A stretch of DNA of 5,882 bases from positions 1 to 5,882 of the forward strand of contig CABRZY010000115.1 of the NCBI GenBank assembly GCA_902475475.1. The letters are read 5' to 3'. The stretch's first letter is position 1. Each line of letters starts with the position of its first letter. This DNA is from an uncultured Collinsella sp. GTDB lineage: Bacteria; Actinomycetota; Coriobacteriia; Coriobacteriales; Coriobacteriaceae. Made by a program: the position numbers and the translations under genes. The notes beneath the pieces are model-generated. The model was given only the letters and a program-made list of their open reading frames with translations, did no database searches and had not been told where the DNA came from. This document shows positions 1 to 4,994 of this stretch, piece by piece.

Positions 1-2
1 TG

Positions 3-542
3 GACGACGCTGAGGCCGCCGAGCTCGTCGATGCCGACACGCGTGAGGATATGTTCGTCAACGACCTTGTGATCATTCGCGCCGAGGGCTCCGACACCAT
101 GGTCGAGGCCATCGCCGACGTCGCGAATCTGGACGGTAAGATCGCCATTGGCGACGCTAAGACCGTTCCCGCCGGCACGTACGCCAACCAGGCCCTGGCT
201 TCCGTGGGCCTCTACACTGGCACCGAGGGCGACGACGGCGAGTATGCGCCCGAGATCGCCGACAAGGTAGCCCTGGCCGATAAGGTGGGCACCGCCGCCG
301 CCTATGTGTCCACAGGCGACTGCGTGGCTGGCTTTGTCTACAGCTCCGATATCTTCCGCTACGACGGCATCGAGGAGGCCTTCGTGTGCCCCGAGGACTC
401 GCACAAGCCCATCGTGTATCCGGGCGCTGTCGTCGAGAGCTCCGAGCATGCCGACGAAGCCAAGGCGTTCATCGACTTCTGTCTGACCAACAAGAAGGCT
501 CAGAAGATTTGGGCTAAGTACGGCTTTGAGCTTTCCGCGTAG
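3..542 (+). CDS. modA: Molybdate ABC transporter, substrate-binding protein ModA (C-terminal part; 5' end outside window)
   Basis: The reading frame is open from the left edge (first complete codon at base 3) to TAG at 540-542, giving 179 residues of the C-terminal part of a periplasmic-binding-protein-type ModA. The ATG at 51 is internal: family-like sequence (ADTREDMFVNDLVII, matching the ModA 'TR.D...N.LV.I' strand) runs through it from upstream. Further ModA hallmarks are the segment IAIGDAKTVPAGTYANQAL, then GDCVAGFVYSSD, then a typical end (AKAFIDFCLTNKKAQKIWAKYGF). The protein captures molybdate (or tungstate) outside the membrane and hands it to ModBC. The missing N-terminal half should carry an export signal, probably a lipoprotein one, but that cannot be seen. 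It is the first visible gene of modABC. Assignment as an oxyanion-binding ModA is confident; molybdate versus tungstate is not resolved. Confidence 0.9.
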   Translation, partial: DDAEAAELVDADTREDMFVNDLVIIRAEGSDTMVEAIADVANLDGKIAIGDAKTVPAGTYANQALASVGLYTGTEGDDGEYAPEIADKVALADKVGTAAAYVSTGDCVAGFVYSSDIFRYDGIEEAFVCPEDSHKPIVYPGAVVESSEHADEAKAFIDFCLTNKKAQKIWAKYGFELSA

Positions 543-600
543 TGCGGCTTGGCGCGATAATTCCATCGTTTTGTGTTTCACTCCTTCCTTGTATTCGCTT

Positions 601-604
601 GGAG
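601..604 (+). promoter_or_regulatory. Ribosome binding site deciding the modB start
   Basis: GGAG at 601-604 lies 6 nt before GTG 611. The longer in-frame alternative, GTG 542, overlaps the modA stop (taGTG) and would add 23 residues ahead of a good signal peptide. The later ATG at 629 has no purine-rich site before it and would remove the basic N-region (NRFR). Start 611 is therefore preferred. Confidence 0.6.
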
Positions 605-610
605 CTTTTC

Positions 611-2053
611 GTGCTTAATAGATTCCGCATGCTTGTCGCCTGTGCTTTGACCTTGACGCTTTGCTGGGTGCCGGGATTTGCGTTTGCTGGGGACGCTGAG
701 GACGGGGCCCAGGTTGCTGCGACCGCTCATGGGCTTTCCTATGGGATCGAGGGTTTTGAGCGGTTGGCCAAGGGGACCGCTCGTGCCATGGAGGGCCAGC
801 CTGAGGGCTACCGGTTTCCCGTTGACGAGGACGTGGACCTTGTAGTGGCGCCTGCTGTCGATCGCGTTGTGGTGTGGATATCGCCCAAGGCGGTCGAGAA
901 GTATGGATTGGATCCGCAGGATAACGAGTGCGTATCGGGTCTCAAGGCCCTCGTTTGTAAGCTCGACAGCGCAAACTGCATGGGAGGTGCGCAGCTAGGG
1001 GACGTGGATCTTCCTTGGTATGTCACGGCGGAAACAACGTTTGATGCCGGCGGGTATACCTATGGCTTTGACGAGCGCGGTGCGGATGGGGACCGCTATG
1101 TGGTGATTACATCAGCCTCGGGTGATGCCAAGGGCGGCGCGCGTTGGCTTGATAGCGCTCAAATGGTAGAGGCATCGTCTGTCGTGTTGCGGGATGAGCA
1201 GGGGCCCTTGACCTCTCTGGCTTCCTTTTTGGGCGACATCGACTATCGCCCGTTTTGGGTGTCCATTAAAACGAGCGCCCTTGCCCTGCTGATCTCCTTT
1301 GCGCTGGGCCTGTTCGCCGCGTGGAAGACTATGGGTACCTCGAGTCGCATCAAGGGCCTGCTCGACTCGGTCTTTACCATCCCTATGGTGCTGCCGCCCA
1401 CGGTCTGCGGCTTTTTGCTGCTTATGCTGTTTGGCCGTTCGACCGGGGTGGGCCAGTGGCTCATCGCGCACGGCATCTCGATCGTCTTTACCTGGCCCGC
1501 GGCGGTCATTTCGGCTGTCGTTGTGTCGTTTCCGCTGGTCTACCGCACGGCACTCGGAGCCTTCGAGAGCCTCGACACGCAGATGCTTGACGCCGCGCGA
1601 ACCCTGGGATGGTCCGAGCGTCGCATCTTTGCCAAGCTTATGATGCCGCTTGGGTGGCCTTCTATTGCTGCTGGTACGGTCCTCGCCTTTGCCCGCGCGA
1701 TGGGAGAGTTTGGCTGCACGCTGTTCTTTGCGGGCAACTACGCCGGCATTACGCAGACCATCCCCATCGCCATCTATTTTGAGTGGATGGGCGGCAATAC
1801 GTCGGTCGCGCTCTTCTGGGTCGTGGTCGTAATTGCGTTCAGCTTCCTGGTCATCCTGTTCATTAACATGTACACCGCCCATTCGCAAAAGTATCGCGAG
1901 CGGGGCCTTTCCCATGCGGGGCGCAAGCAGGCCAAAGACCTCGCCGGACAGGGTGATTCGCTCGACCCGGCGGGCGGCGATGCCCTGCGAATCGATCGCG
2001 AGGCGCTGGCCGAGCTTATGCGCGATGACGCGGTCGCGAAGGGAGGTCGATAG
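611..2053 (+). CDS. modB: Molybdate ABC transporter permease ModB with N-terminal extracytoplasmic domain and C-terminal tail
   Basis: The product has 480 residues from GTG 611; ordinary ModB permeases have about 220-230. Residues 1-26 form a signal peptide or signal anchor: basic NRFR, a hydrophobic run, then AFA before GD. Residues 27 to about 212 are a predicted extracytoplasmic domain that I do not recognise, with cysteines at 107, 116 and 123. The permease core follows: membrane spans near 217-237, 255-275, 286-310, 350-372 and 398-420. The cytoplasmic EAA loop is at about 319-348 (DAARTLGWSERRIF, then a conserved Pro346) and docks on ModC. Residues about 425-480 are polar and charged, without obvious fold. 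The core moves molybdate across the membrane. The gene lies 68 nt after modA and 3 nt before modC, consistent with one operon. The part encoding the N-terminal domain looks less GC-biased in third positions than its flanks. Permease identity is firm; the role of the extra domain is unknown. Confidence 0.87.
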   Translation: MLNRFRMLVACALTLTLCWVPGFAFAGDAEDGAQVAATAHGLSYGIEGFERLAKGTARAMEGQPEGYRFPVDEDVDLVVAPAVDRVVVWISPKAVEKYGLDPQDNECVSGLKALVCKLDSANCMGGAQLGDVDLPWYVTAETTFDAGGYTYGFDERGADGDRYVVITSASGDAKGGARWLDSAQMVEASSVVLRDEQGPLTSLASFLGDIDYRPFWVSIKTSALALLISFALGLFAAWKTMGTSSRIKGLLDSVFTIPMVLPPTVCGFLLLMLFGRSTGVGQWLIAHGISIVFTWPAAVISAVVVSFPLVYRTALGAFESLDTQMLDAARTLGWSERRIFAKLMMPLGWPSIAAGTVLAFARAMGEFGCTLFFAGNYAGITQTIPIAIYFEWMGGNTSVALFWVVVVIAFSFLVILFINMYTAHSQKYRERGLSHAGRKQAKDLAGQGDSLDPAGGDALRIDREALAELMRDDAVAKGGR

Positions 2054-2056
2054 GCC

Positions 2057-3127
2057 ATGTCGCTCTTTTTGGATATTAAGAAACGTTATCCCGGATTTGT
2101 GCTCGACATGCAGCTTGAGGCCGGCGAGGAGCGCGTGGCGCTGCTGGGCGCCTCGGGTTGCGGCAAGAGCTGTACGCTGCGCTGCATCGCCGGCGTGGAG
2201 ACGCCCGACGAGGGCAAGATCGTCGTTAACGGCGTGATCTTCTTTGACTCGGCGGCGGGCATCAACCTTTCGCCTCAGGAGCGCAAGTGCGCCCTGCTGT
2301 TCCAAAACTATCAGCTGTTTCCCAACATGACGGTGGCCGATAACGTGTGCGCCGGCGTAAAGGATGCGGGCGACGCTGCCGCGCGCAAAAAGCTCGCCGA
2401 GTGCTATCTGGGCATTTTCGGTCTGGCCGATTTTGCCGACCGCTACCCCGCGCGCCTCTCGGGCGGGCAGCAGCAACGTGTGGCGCTTGCCCGCATGGTG
2501 GCGGCGCATCCGGGCGTCTTTATGTTCGACGAGCCCATGAGCGCACTCGATTCCTATCTTAAGAGCGCACTCGAGCAGAACATGCTCGACCTGTTCGATG
2601 TATGCAACCGCACCGTGCTCTACGTGAGCCACGACATCGACGAAGCGTGCCGCCTGTGCGAGCGTATCTGCGTGATGCACGACGGGCATGTTGAGGAGAT
2701 CGGCTCCGTCGAGGACGTGGTCCGCCGTCCGCAGACGCTGGCGGCACTGCGCCTGACGGGCTGCAAGAACACAAGCCGGGCGCGCAAGATCGGCGACGAA
2801 GAAGTTGAGGCCCTCGACTGGGGCATGACCTTTAACGTGGGTCGCGAGGTTCCCGATAATGTGGCGTACCTGGGCATTCGCGCAAGCTACTTCCATGTTG
2901 ACAACCGTGCCGAGCGGGGTCGTAACAGCTACGATTTGCATGTGGCCCGTGTGAGCGATTCGCGCTTTGAGCGGCTGGTGCTGCTGGACGTGCCGCGCGC
3001 TGATGCGCCCACGCGTCTGCAGTGGAAGGTCAACAAGGTGGGCGTGCCTGTCGACGAGCTGCCGCAAGCAGGCGAGACGCTGCGCATGCACTTCGATGCG
3101 AGTAGAATCCACTTGGTTTGTCGATAG
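2057..3127 (+). CDS. modC: Molybdate ABC transporter ATP-binding protein ModC
   Basis: The product has 356 residues, the normal ModC length. The complete nucleotide-binding domain shows Walker A GASGCGKS (31-38), Q-loop Gln83 in LLFQNYQLFPNMTV, signature LSGGQQQR (134-141), Walker B VFMFDEP (154-160; Asp158, Glu159), D-loop SALD (162-165) and switch His192 in VSHD. The stretch GINLSPQERKCALLFQNYQLFPNMTV is typical of ModC in Gram-positive anaerobes. It hydrolyses ATP on the cytoplasmic face to power ModB. Residues from about 230 onward replace the usual MOP/TOBE region. Only fragments such as YLGIRASYFHV and the C-terminal MHFDASRIHLV recall TOBE strands, so molybdate sensing by this part is doubtful. 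Start ATG 2057 lies 3 nt after modB, with GGAGG at 2042-2046 inside the end of modB, so the two are probably translationally coupled. Confidence 0.92.
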   Translation: MSLFLDIKKRYPGFVLDMQLEAGEERVALLGASGCGKSCTLRCIAGVETPDEGKIVVNGVIFFDSAAGINLSPQERKCALLFQNYQLFPNMTVADNVCAGVKDAGDAAARKKLAECYLGIFGLADFADRYPARLSGGQQQRVALARMVAAHPGVFMFDEPMSALDSYLKSALEQNMLDLFDVCNRTVLYVSHDIDEACRLCERICVMHDGHVEEIGSVEDVVRRPQTLAALRLTGCKNTSRARKIGDEEVEALDWGMTFNVGREVPDNVAYLGIRASYFHVDNRAERGRNSYDLHVARVSDSRFERLVLLDVPRADAPTRLQWKVNKVGVPVDELPQAGETLRMHFDASRIHLVCR

Positions 3128-3159
3128 TGCCGGGTAATGCCGTCGGGGATATAAGCCTC

Positions 3160-3179
3160 GGCGGCTTTGTCTTGCCGCT
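3160..3179 (+). terminator. GC-rich hairpin after modC, possible weak terminator
   Basis: GGCGGC (3160-3165) pairs with GCCGCT (3174-3179) around an 8-nt loop: five Watson-Crick pairs and one G-T. CCTC just before it and GAGG at 3188-3191 could extend it with an internal loop. No T-run follows, so a standard intrinsic terminator is not supported. It lies 32 nt after the modC stop and may mark the 3' end of the mod transcript or a processing site. From 3213 to 3232 the sequence is AT-rich with no clear function. Confidence 0.3.
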
Positions 3180-3260
3180 CGCCGAATGAGGGATGATAAA
3201 CCCCCATCAATCGAGATACTTATTTATTAAAAGGCAACGGGTGCCTCTGTCGTACGAATG

Positions 3261-3309
3261 TCAACGGTGTTCGCATGGTCGATAACCGTTGATATAGTTG
3301 ACCTCAACT
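3261..3309 (+). promoter_or_regulatory. Candidate operator: four GTTGA/TCAAC half-sites around the promoter
   Basis: Two perfect inverted repeats are visible. The outer one is TCAACGGT (3261-3268) and ACCGTTGA (3285-3292), separated by 16 nt and flanking the -35 element. The second is AGTTGA (3296-3301) and TCAACT (3304-3309), separated by 2 nt and covering the end of the -10 and the predicted transcription start. All four arms share the pentamer TCAAC or its complement. That spacing suits binding of a dimeric transcription factor, repressing at the inner site or acting from the outer one. The regulator is not encoded in the window and its family cannot be told. Confidence 0.5.
3270..3298 (+). 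promoter_or_regulatory. Sigma70-type promoter with extended -10 for the leader and dehydratase-like genes
   Basis: The -10 element TATAGT (3293-3298) is preceded by TGA, giving an extended -10 (TGnTATAGT). The -35 element TTCGCA (3270-3275) matches the consensus at four of six positions, with a 17-nt spacer. Transcription would start near 3305, about 24 nt before the leader ORF. The promoter separates the dehydratase-like genes from the mod operon, although read-through from modC remains possible. Confidence 0.5.
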
Positions 3310-3328
3310 TGTAAAGGAGGGTGCGCAC

Positions 3329-3397
3329 ATGCCGCAGACGACATACATTCGCCGCGTTGCCGCGCGTGCCCTATACATGGCTCGGAGCCGCATATGA
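3329..3397 (+). CDS. Putative 22-residue leader peptide
   Basis: ATG 3329 follows a near-perfect Shine-Dalgarno, AAGGAGG at 3314-3320, with an 8-nt gap; it is the strongest such site in the window. The frame runs 22 codons to TGA at 3395-3397. The product starts MPQTTY and continues IRRVAARALYMAR, with five arginines, two tyrosines and no cysteine, and could form a basic amphipathic helix. The last codons lie inside the 5' arm of a strong hairpin (3383-3418), so a ribosome finishing or stalling here would block that hairpin. This is the geometry of an attenuation or coupling leader for the downstream gene. No run of one amino acid points to a specific sensed metabolite; arginine (codons 8, 9, 13, 19, 21) is the only enriched one. 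The alternative is that it is a small functional protein. No homologue is recognised. The stop overlaps ATG 3394 (ATGA), which opens a poorly supported 56-codon frame ending at 3564. Confidence 0.45.
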   Translation: MPQTTYIRRVAARALYMARSRI

Positions 3398-3418
3398 GCA
3401 GGTATGTTCACGGCTCCG
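3383..3418 (+). promoter_or_regulatory. Leader hairpin overlapping the end of the leader ORF
   Basis: CGGAGCCG (3383-3390) pairs perfectly with CGGCTCCG (3411-3418). CATA (3391-3394) can stack on it by pairing with TATG (3403-3406), leaving a one-sided bulge TTCA and an 8-nt apical loop. A competing small stem, GGCT (3379-3382) with AGCC (3386-3389), uses part of the same 5' arm. There is no T-run, so this is not an intrinsic terminator by itself. The leader ORF stop codon lies inside it. Confidence 0.5.
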
Positions 3419-3424
3419 GGAGAG

Positions 3425-3509
3425 ACGACGCACAGCTAAATAATCGACCGCAAAGCAGGTTCCATAAAATTCCGGGTTTGAGCACGGCCGGGCAATCGCC
3501 GTCCGTCGT
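3425..3509 (+). ncRNA. Candidate structured cis-regulatory RNA (possible aptamer domain)
   Basis: ACGACG (3425-3430) pairs perfectly with CGTCGT (3504-3509). After one C-C mismatch, two more pairs (AC 3432-3433 with GT 3501-3502) extend this closing stem. Inside are mutually exclusive hairpins: TCCGG (3471-3475) with CCGGG (3488-3492), and ACGGC (3484-3488) with GCCGT (3498-3502). The purine-rich boxes ACGCACAG (3428-3435) and GACCGCAAAGC (3446-3456), followed by GGCCGGGCAATCGCCG (3486-3501), look conserved in style. They recall, in order, the boxes of the c-di-GMP-I (GEMM) riboswitch, but the internal P1b stem is missing, so no family is assigned. Codon use across the stretch (aga, cta, cga, agg) differs from neighbouring genes, favouring RNA over protein. 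Confidence 0.35.
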
Positions 3510-3536
3510 GCATCGATACCGTTGTTATCCGTTTTT

Positions 3537-3553
3537 GGTTCGAGAGGGGAACC
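3537..3553 (+). promoter_or_regulatory. Hairpin covering the ribosome binding site of the first dehydratase-like gene
   Basis: GGTTC (3537-3541) pairs with GAACC (3549-3553) and places the purine-rich GAGAGGG (3542-3548), the Shine-Dalgarno for ATG 3557, in the loop. GGTTCC at 3458-3463, inside the upstream structured region, can instead pair with GGAACC (3548-3553). The two pairings exclude each other, a layout suited to translational control. The stems are short, so real occupancy is uncertain. Confidence 0.4.
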
Positions 3554-3556
3554 GTT

Positions 3557-4840
3557 ATGGCTGAAGAATTCGATTTCCATCCGATGTGGGAGAGCCTCGG
3601 CATGAATCTTGCCGACCACGACATGCTGCTGGGCGCCGTGGGCCAGATGTACGGCGATATGTTCCTGACGCAGAACAACCGCCCCAAGTCCACGTCCTAC
3701 CTGGACTTTGTGGCCACCAACATCCACAGCGGCCGTATTAAGGAGATGCTCGACAAGAAGGAGGCCGGCGAGGCCACCAAGATCGTGGGCTCGTTCTGCG
3801 TCTACGTGCCCGAGGAGATTGTGCTCGCCTGCGACGGCATTCCCGTGGGCCTGTGCTCGGGTGCCGACTGGGCGACCGACAAGGTCGAGGAGCATCTGCC
3901 GCGCAACACTTGTCCGCTCATTAAGAGCTTTGCCGGCTTTAAGCTGGGCGAGGTCTGCCCCTACATTGAGTCGAGTGACTTGGTGGTAGGCGAGAACACC
4001 TGCGATGGCAAGAAGAAAGCCTACGAGTTCTTTGCCACGCAAAAGAACATGTACGTCATGGATATTCCCAACGTACACGACGAGTCGACGCTCGTGACCT
4101 GGAAGGCCGAGGTCAAGAAGCTCGCCGCCAAGATCGAGGAAGAGTGCGGCGTCAAGATTACGCCCGAGCGTCTGAAGGCCGCCATCCACGCCGTCAACGA
4201 AAAGCGCCGCGCCCTGCAGCGCCTCGCTGCCACGCGCGCTGCCGACCCTGCGCCCATCAGCGGTCTCGACAGCCTGCTGTCCGTCCAGGCCGCCTTTATG
4301 GACGACACGCCGCGTCTGACCGGAGCCATTAACGATATGGCGGCTGAGTGCGAGCAGCGTGTCGAGGCCGGCGAGGGCGTGGCGCCCAAGGGGACCAAGC
4401 GCATCCTGTACACCGGTACGCCCATGGCTGTGCCCAACTGGAAGCTGTTCAACCTCATCGAGAAGGCCGGCGGCGTTGTGGTGGGCGAGGAGTCCTGCAC
4501 GGGTTCGCGCTACTACAAGGACCTGGTCGACGAGTCCGGCGAGACGGTCGACGAGATGCTCGACGCCATCGCCGAGCGCTACTTTAAGATCAACTGCGCC
4601 GTCTTTACGCCCAACGACCAGCGTATGAAGGACATTGTCCAGATGGCCAAGGACCTGCATGCCGACGGCGTCGTCGACGTGGCCTTGCAGTTCTGCACGC
4701 TCTACGAGATGAAGTCGTTTGCCGTGGAGAAGGCCGCCGAGGAGGCAGGCATTCCGTTTATGCACATCACGACCGACTACGCCGGTGAGGATGCCGGCCA
4801 GCTGCAGACGCGCATTGAAGCTTTCTTGGAAACCATTTAG
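3557..4840 (+). CDS. 2-hydroxyacyl-CoA dehydratase superfamily protein, double-cubane-cluster type (YjiM-like), first copy
   Basis: The product has 427 residues and belongs to the HgdB/BcrC superfamily (FldBC, HgdAB, benzoyl-CoA reductase, double-cubane-cluster proteins). Motifs with cysteines, in order: CVYVPEE (Cys81), LPRNTCPLIKS (Cys119), CPY (Cys134), SDLVVGENTCDGKKK (Cys149), GEESCTG (Cys314) and LQFCTLYE (Cys380). These positions, and the closing TTDYAGEDAGQLQTRIEAF, match E. coli YjiM as I remember it. A double-cubane [8Fe-9S] cluster would use six cysteines, so these are the likely ligands. Members catalyse difficult two-electron reductions or dehydrations in the cytoplasm, fuelled by an ATP-dependent activator of HgdC/YjiL type that is not seen here. 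The N-terminus is about 39 residues longer than in the second copy, relative to the first cysteine. The substrate cannot be told. Start ATG 3557 is supported by purine-rich GAGAGGGG at 3542-3549. It follows its own promoter and a long leader. Confidence 0.85.
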   Translation: MAEEFDFHPMWESLGMNLADHDMLLGAVGQMYGDMFLTQNNRPKSTSYLDFVATNIHSGRIKEMLDKKEAGEATKIVGSFCVYVPEEIVLACDGIPVGLCSGADWATDKVEEHLPRNTCPLIKSFAGFKLGEVCPYIESSDLVVGENTCDGKKKAYEFFATQKNMYVMDIPNVHDESTLVTWKAEVKKLAAKIEEECGVKITPERLKAAIHAVNEKRRALQRLAATRAADPAPISGLDSLLSVQAAFMDDTPRLTGAINDMAAECEQRVEAGEGVAPKGTKRILYTGTPMAVPNWKLFNLIEKAGGVVVGEESCTGSRYYKDLVDESGETVDEMLDAIAERYFKINCAVFTPNDQRMKDIVQMAKDLHADGVVDVALQFCTLYEMKSFAVEKAAEEAGIPFMHITTDYAGEDAGQLQTRIEAFLETI

Positions 4841-4855
4841 GGGTATCCGTCCCGG

Positions 4856-4957
4856 CGGCTTCCCCAGGCACCCGATCTTGCCGTTCAAACCATCGTTTGC
4901 GTACCAAAGTACGCGGCGCTTCTCTTTCACGGCAACCTCGGGCACCTGGGAAAGCCG
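4856..4957 (+). repeat. 102-bp nested palindrome between the two dehydratase-like genes
   Basis: Two 29-nt arms, 4856-4884 and 4929-4957, are complementary at 24 of 29 positions. The loop between them contains two further perfect hairpins: CAAAC (4886-4890) with GTTTG (4895-4899), and GCGTAC (4899-4904) with GTACGC (4909-4914) around a CAAA tetraloop. The two share base 4899, so at full length they compete for one pair. The element fills most of the 154-nt gap and has no T-run after it, so a terminator is not favoured. It has the look of a dispersed intergenic palindrome (REP/BIME- or MITE-like) or of an mRNA-stabilising or processing structure. Only one copy lies in this window. Confidence 0.65.
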
Positions 4958-4984
4958 TTTCCTTGGTTGGTCAAAAGGTTTGTT

Positions 4985-4990
4985 AAGGAG
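4985..4990 (+). promoter_or_regulatory. Ribosome binding site of the second dehydratase-like gene
   Basis: AAGGAG lies only 4 nt before ATG 4995, a slightly tight spacing. The next in-frame ATG (5007) has no comparable site, so 4995 is taken as the start. Confidence 0.6.
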
Positions 4991-4994
4991 TTAT

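Noticed and set aside
542..610. Longer modB starting at GTG 542
   Set aside because: It overlaps the modA stop and places 23 residues ahead of a well-formed signal peptide. GTG 611 has a GGAG site at good spacing.
1112..3112. Long open frame of 666 codons on the minus strand
   Set aside because: It lies antisense to modB and modC, whose family motifs are clear. Long shadow frames are expected opposite GC-rich genes, and its translation shows no recognisable motif.
3221..3246. Minus-strand intrinsic terminator (AGGCA/TGCCT stem followed by a TTTTAATAAATAA tract)
   Set aside because: The stem is only 5 bp, the T-tract is interrupted, and no minus-strand gene reads toward it.
3425..3509. Firm annotation as a c-di-GMP-I riboswitch
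   Set aside because: Three boxes resemble the consensus in order, but the P1b stem and the GNRA-type tetraloop region are missing and there is an insertion in the GACGCAAAGC box. Kept only as a hypothesis.
3371..4945. Open frame of 524 codons on the minus strand
   Set aside because: It is antisense to the first dehydratase-like gene, to the structured leader and to part of the palindrome. The composition is that of a GC-rich shadow.
4841..4994. Promoter for the second dehydratase-like gene
   Set aside because: No convincing -35/-10 pair is visible between the palindrome and ATG 4995, so co-transcription with the first copy is simpler.
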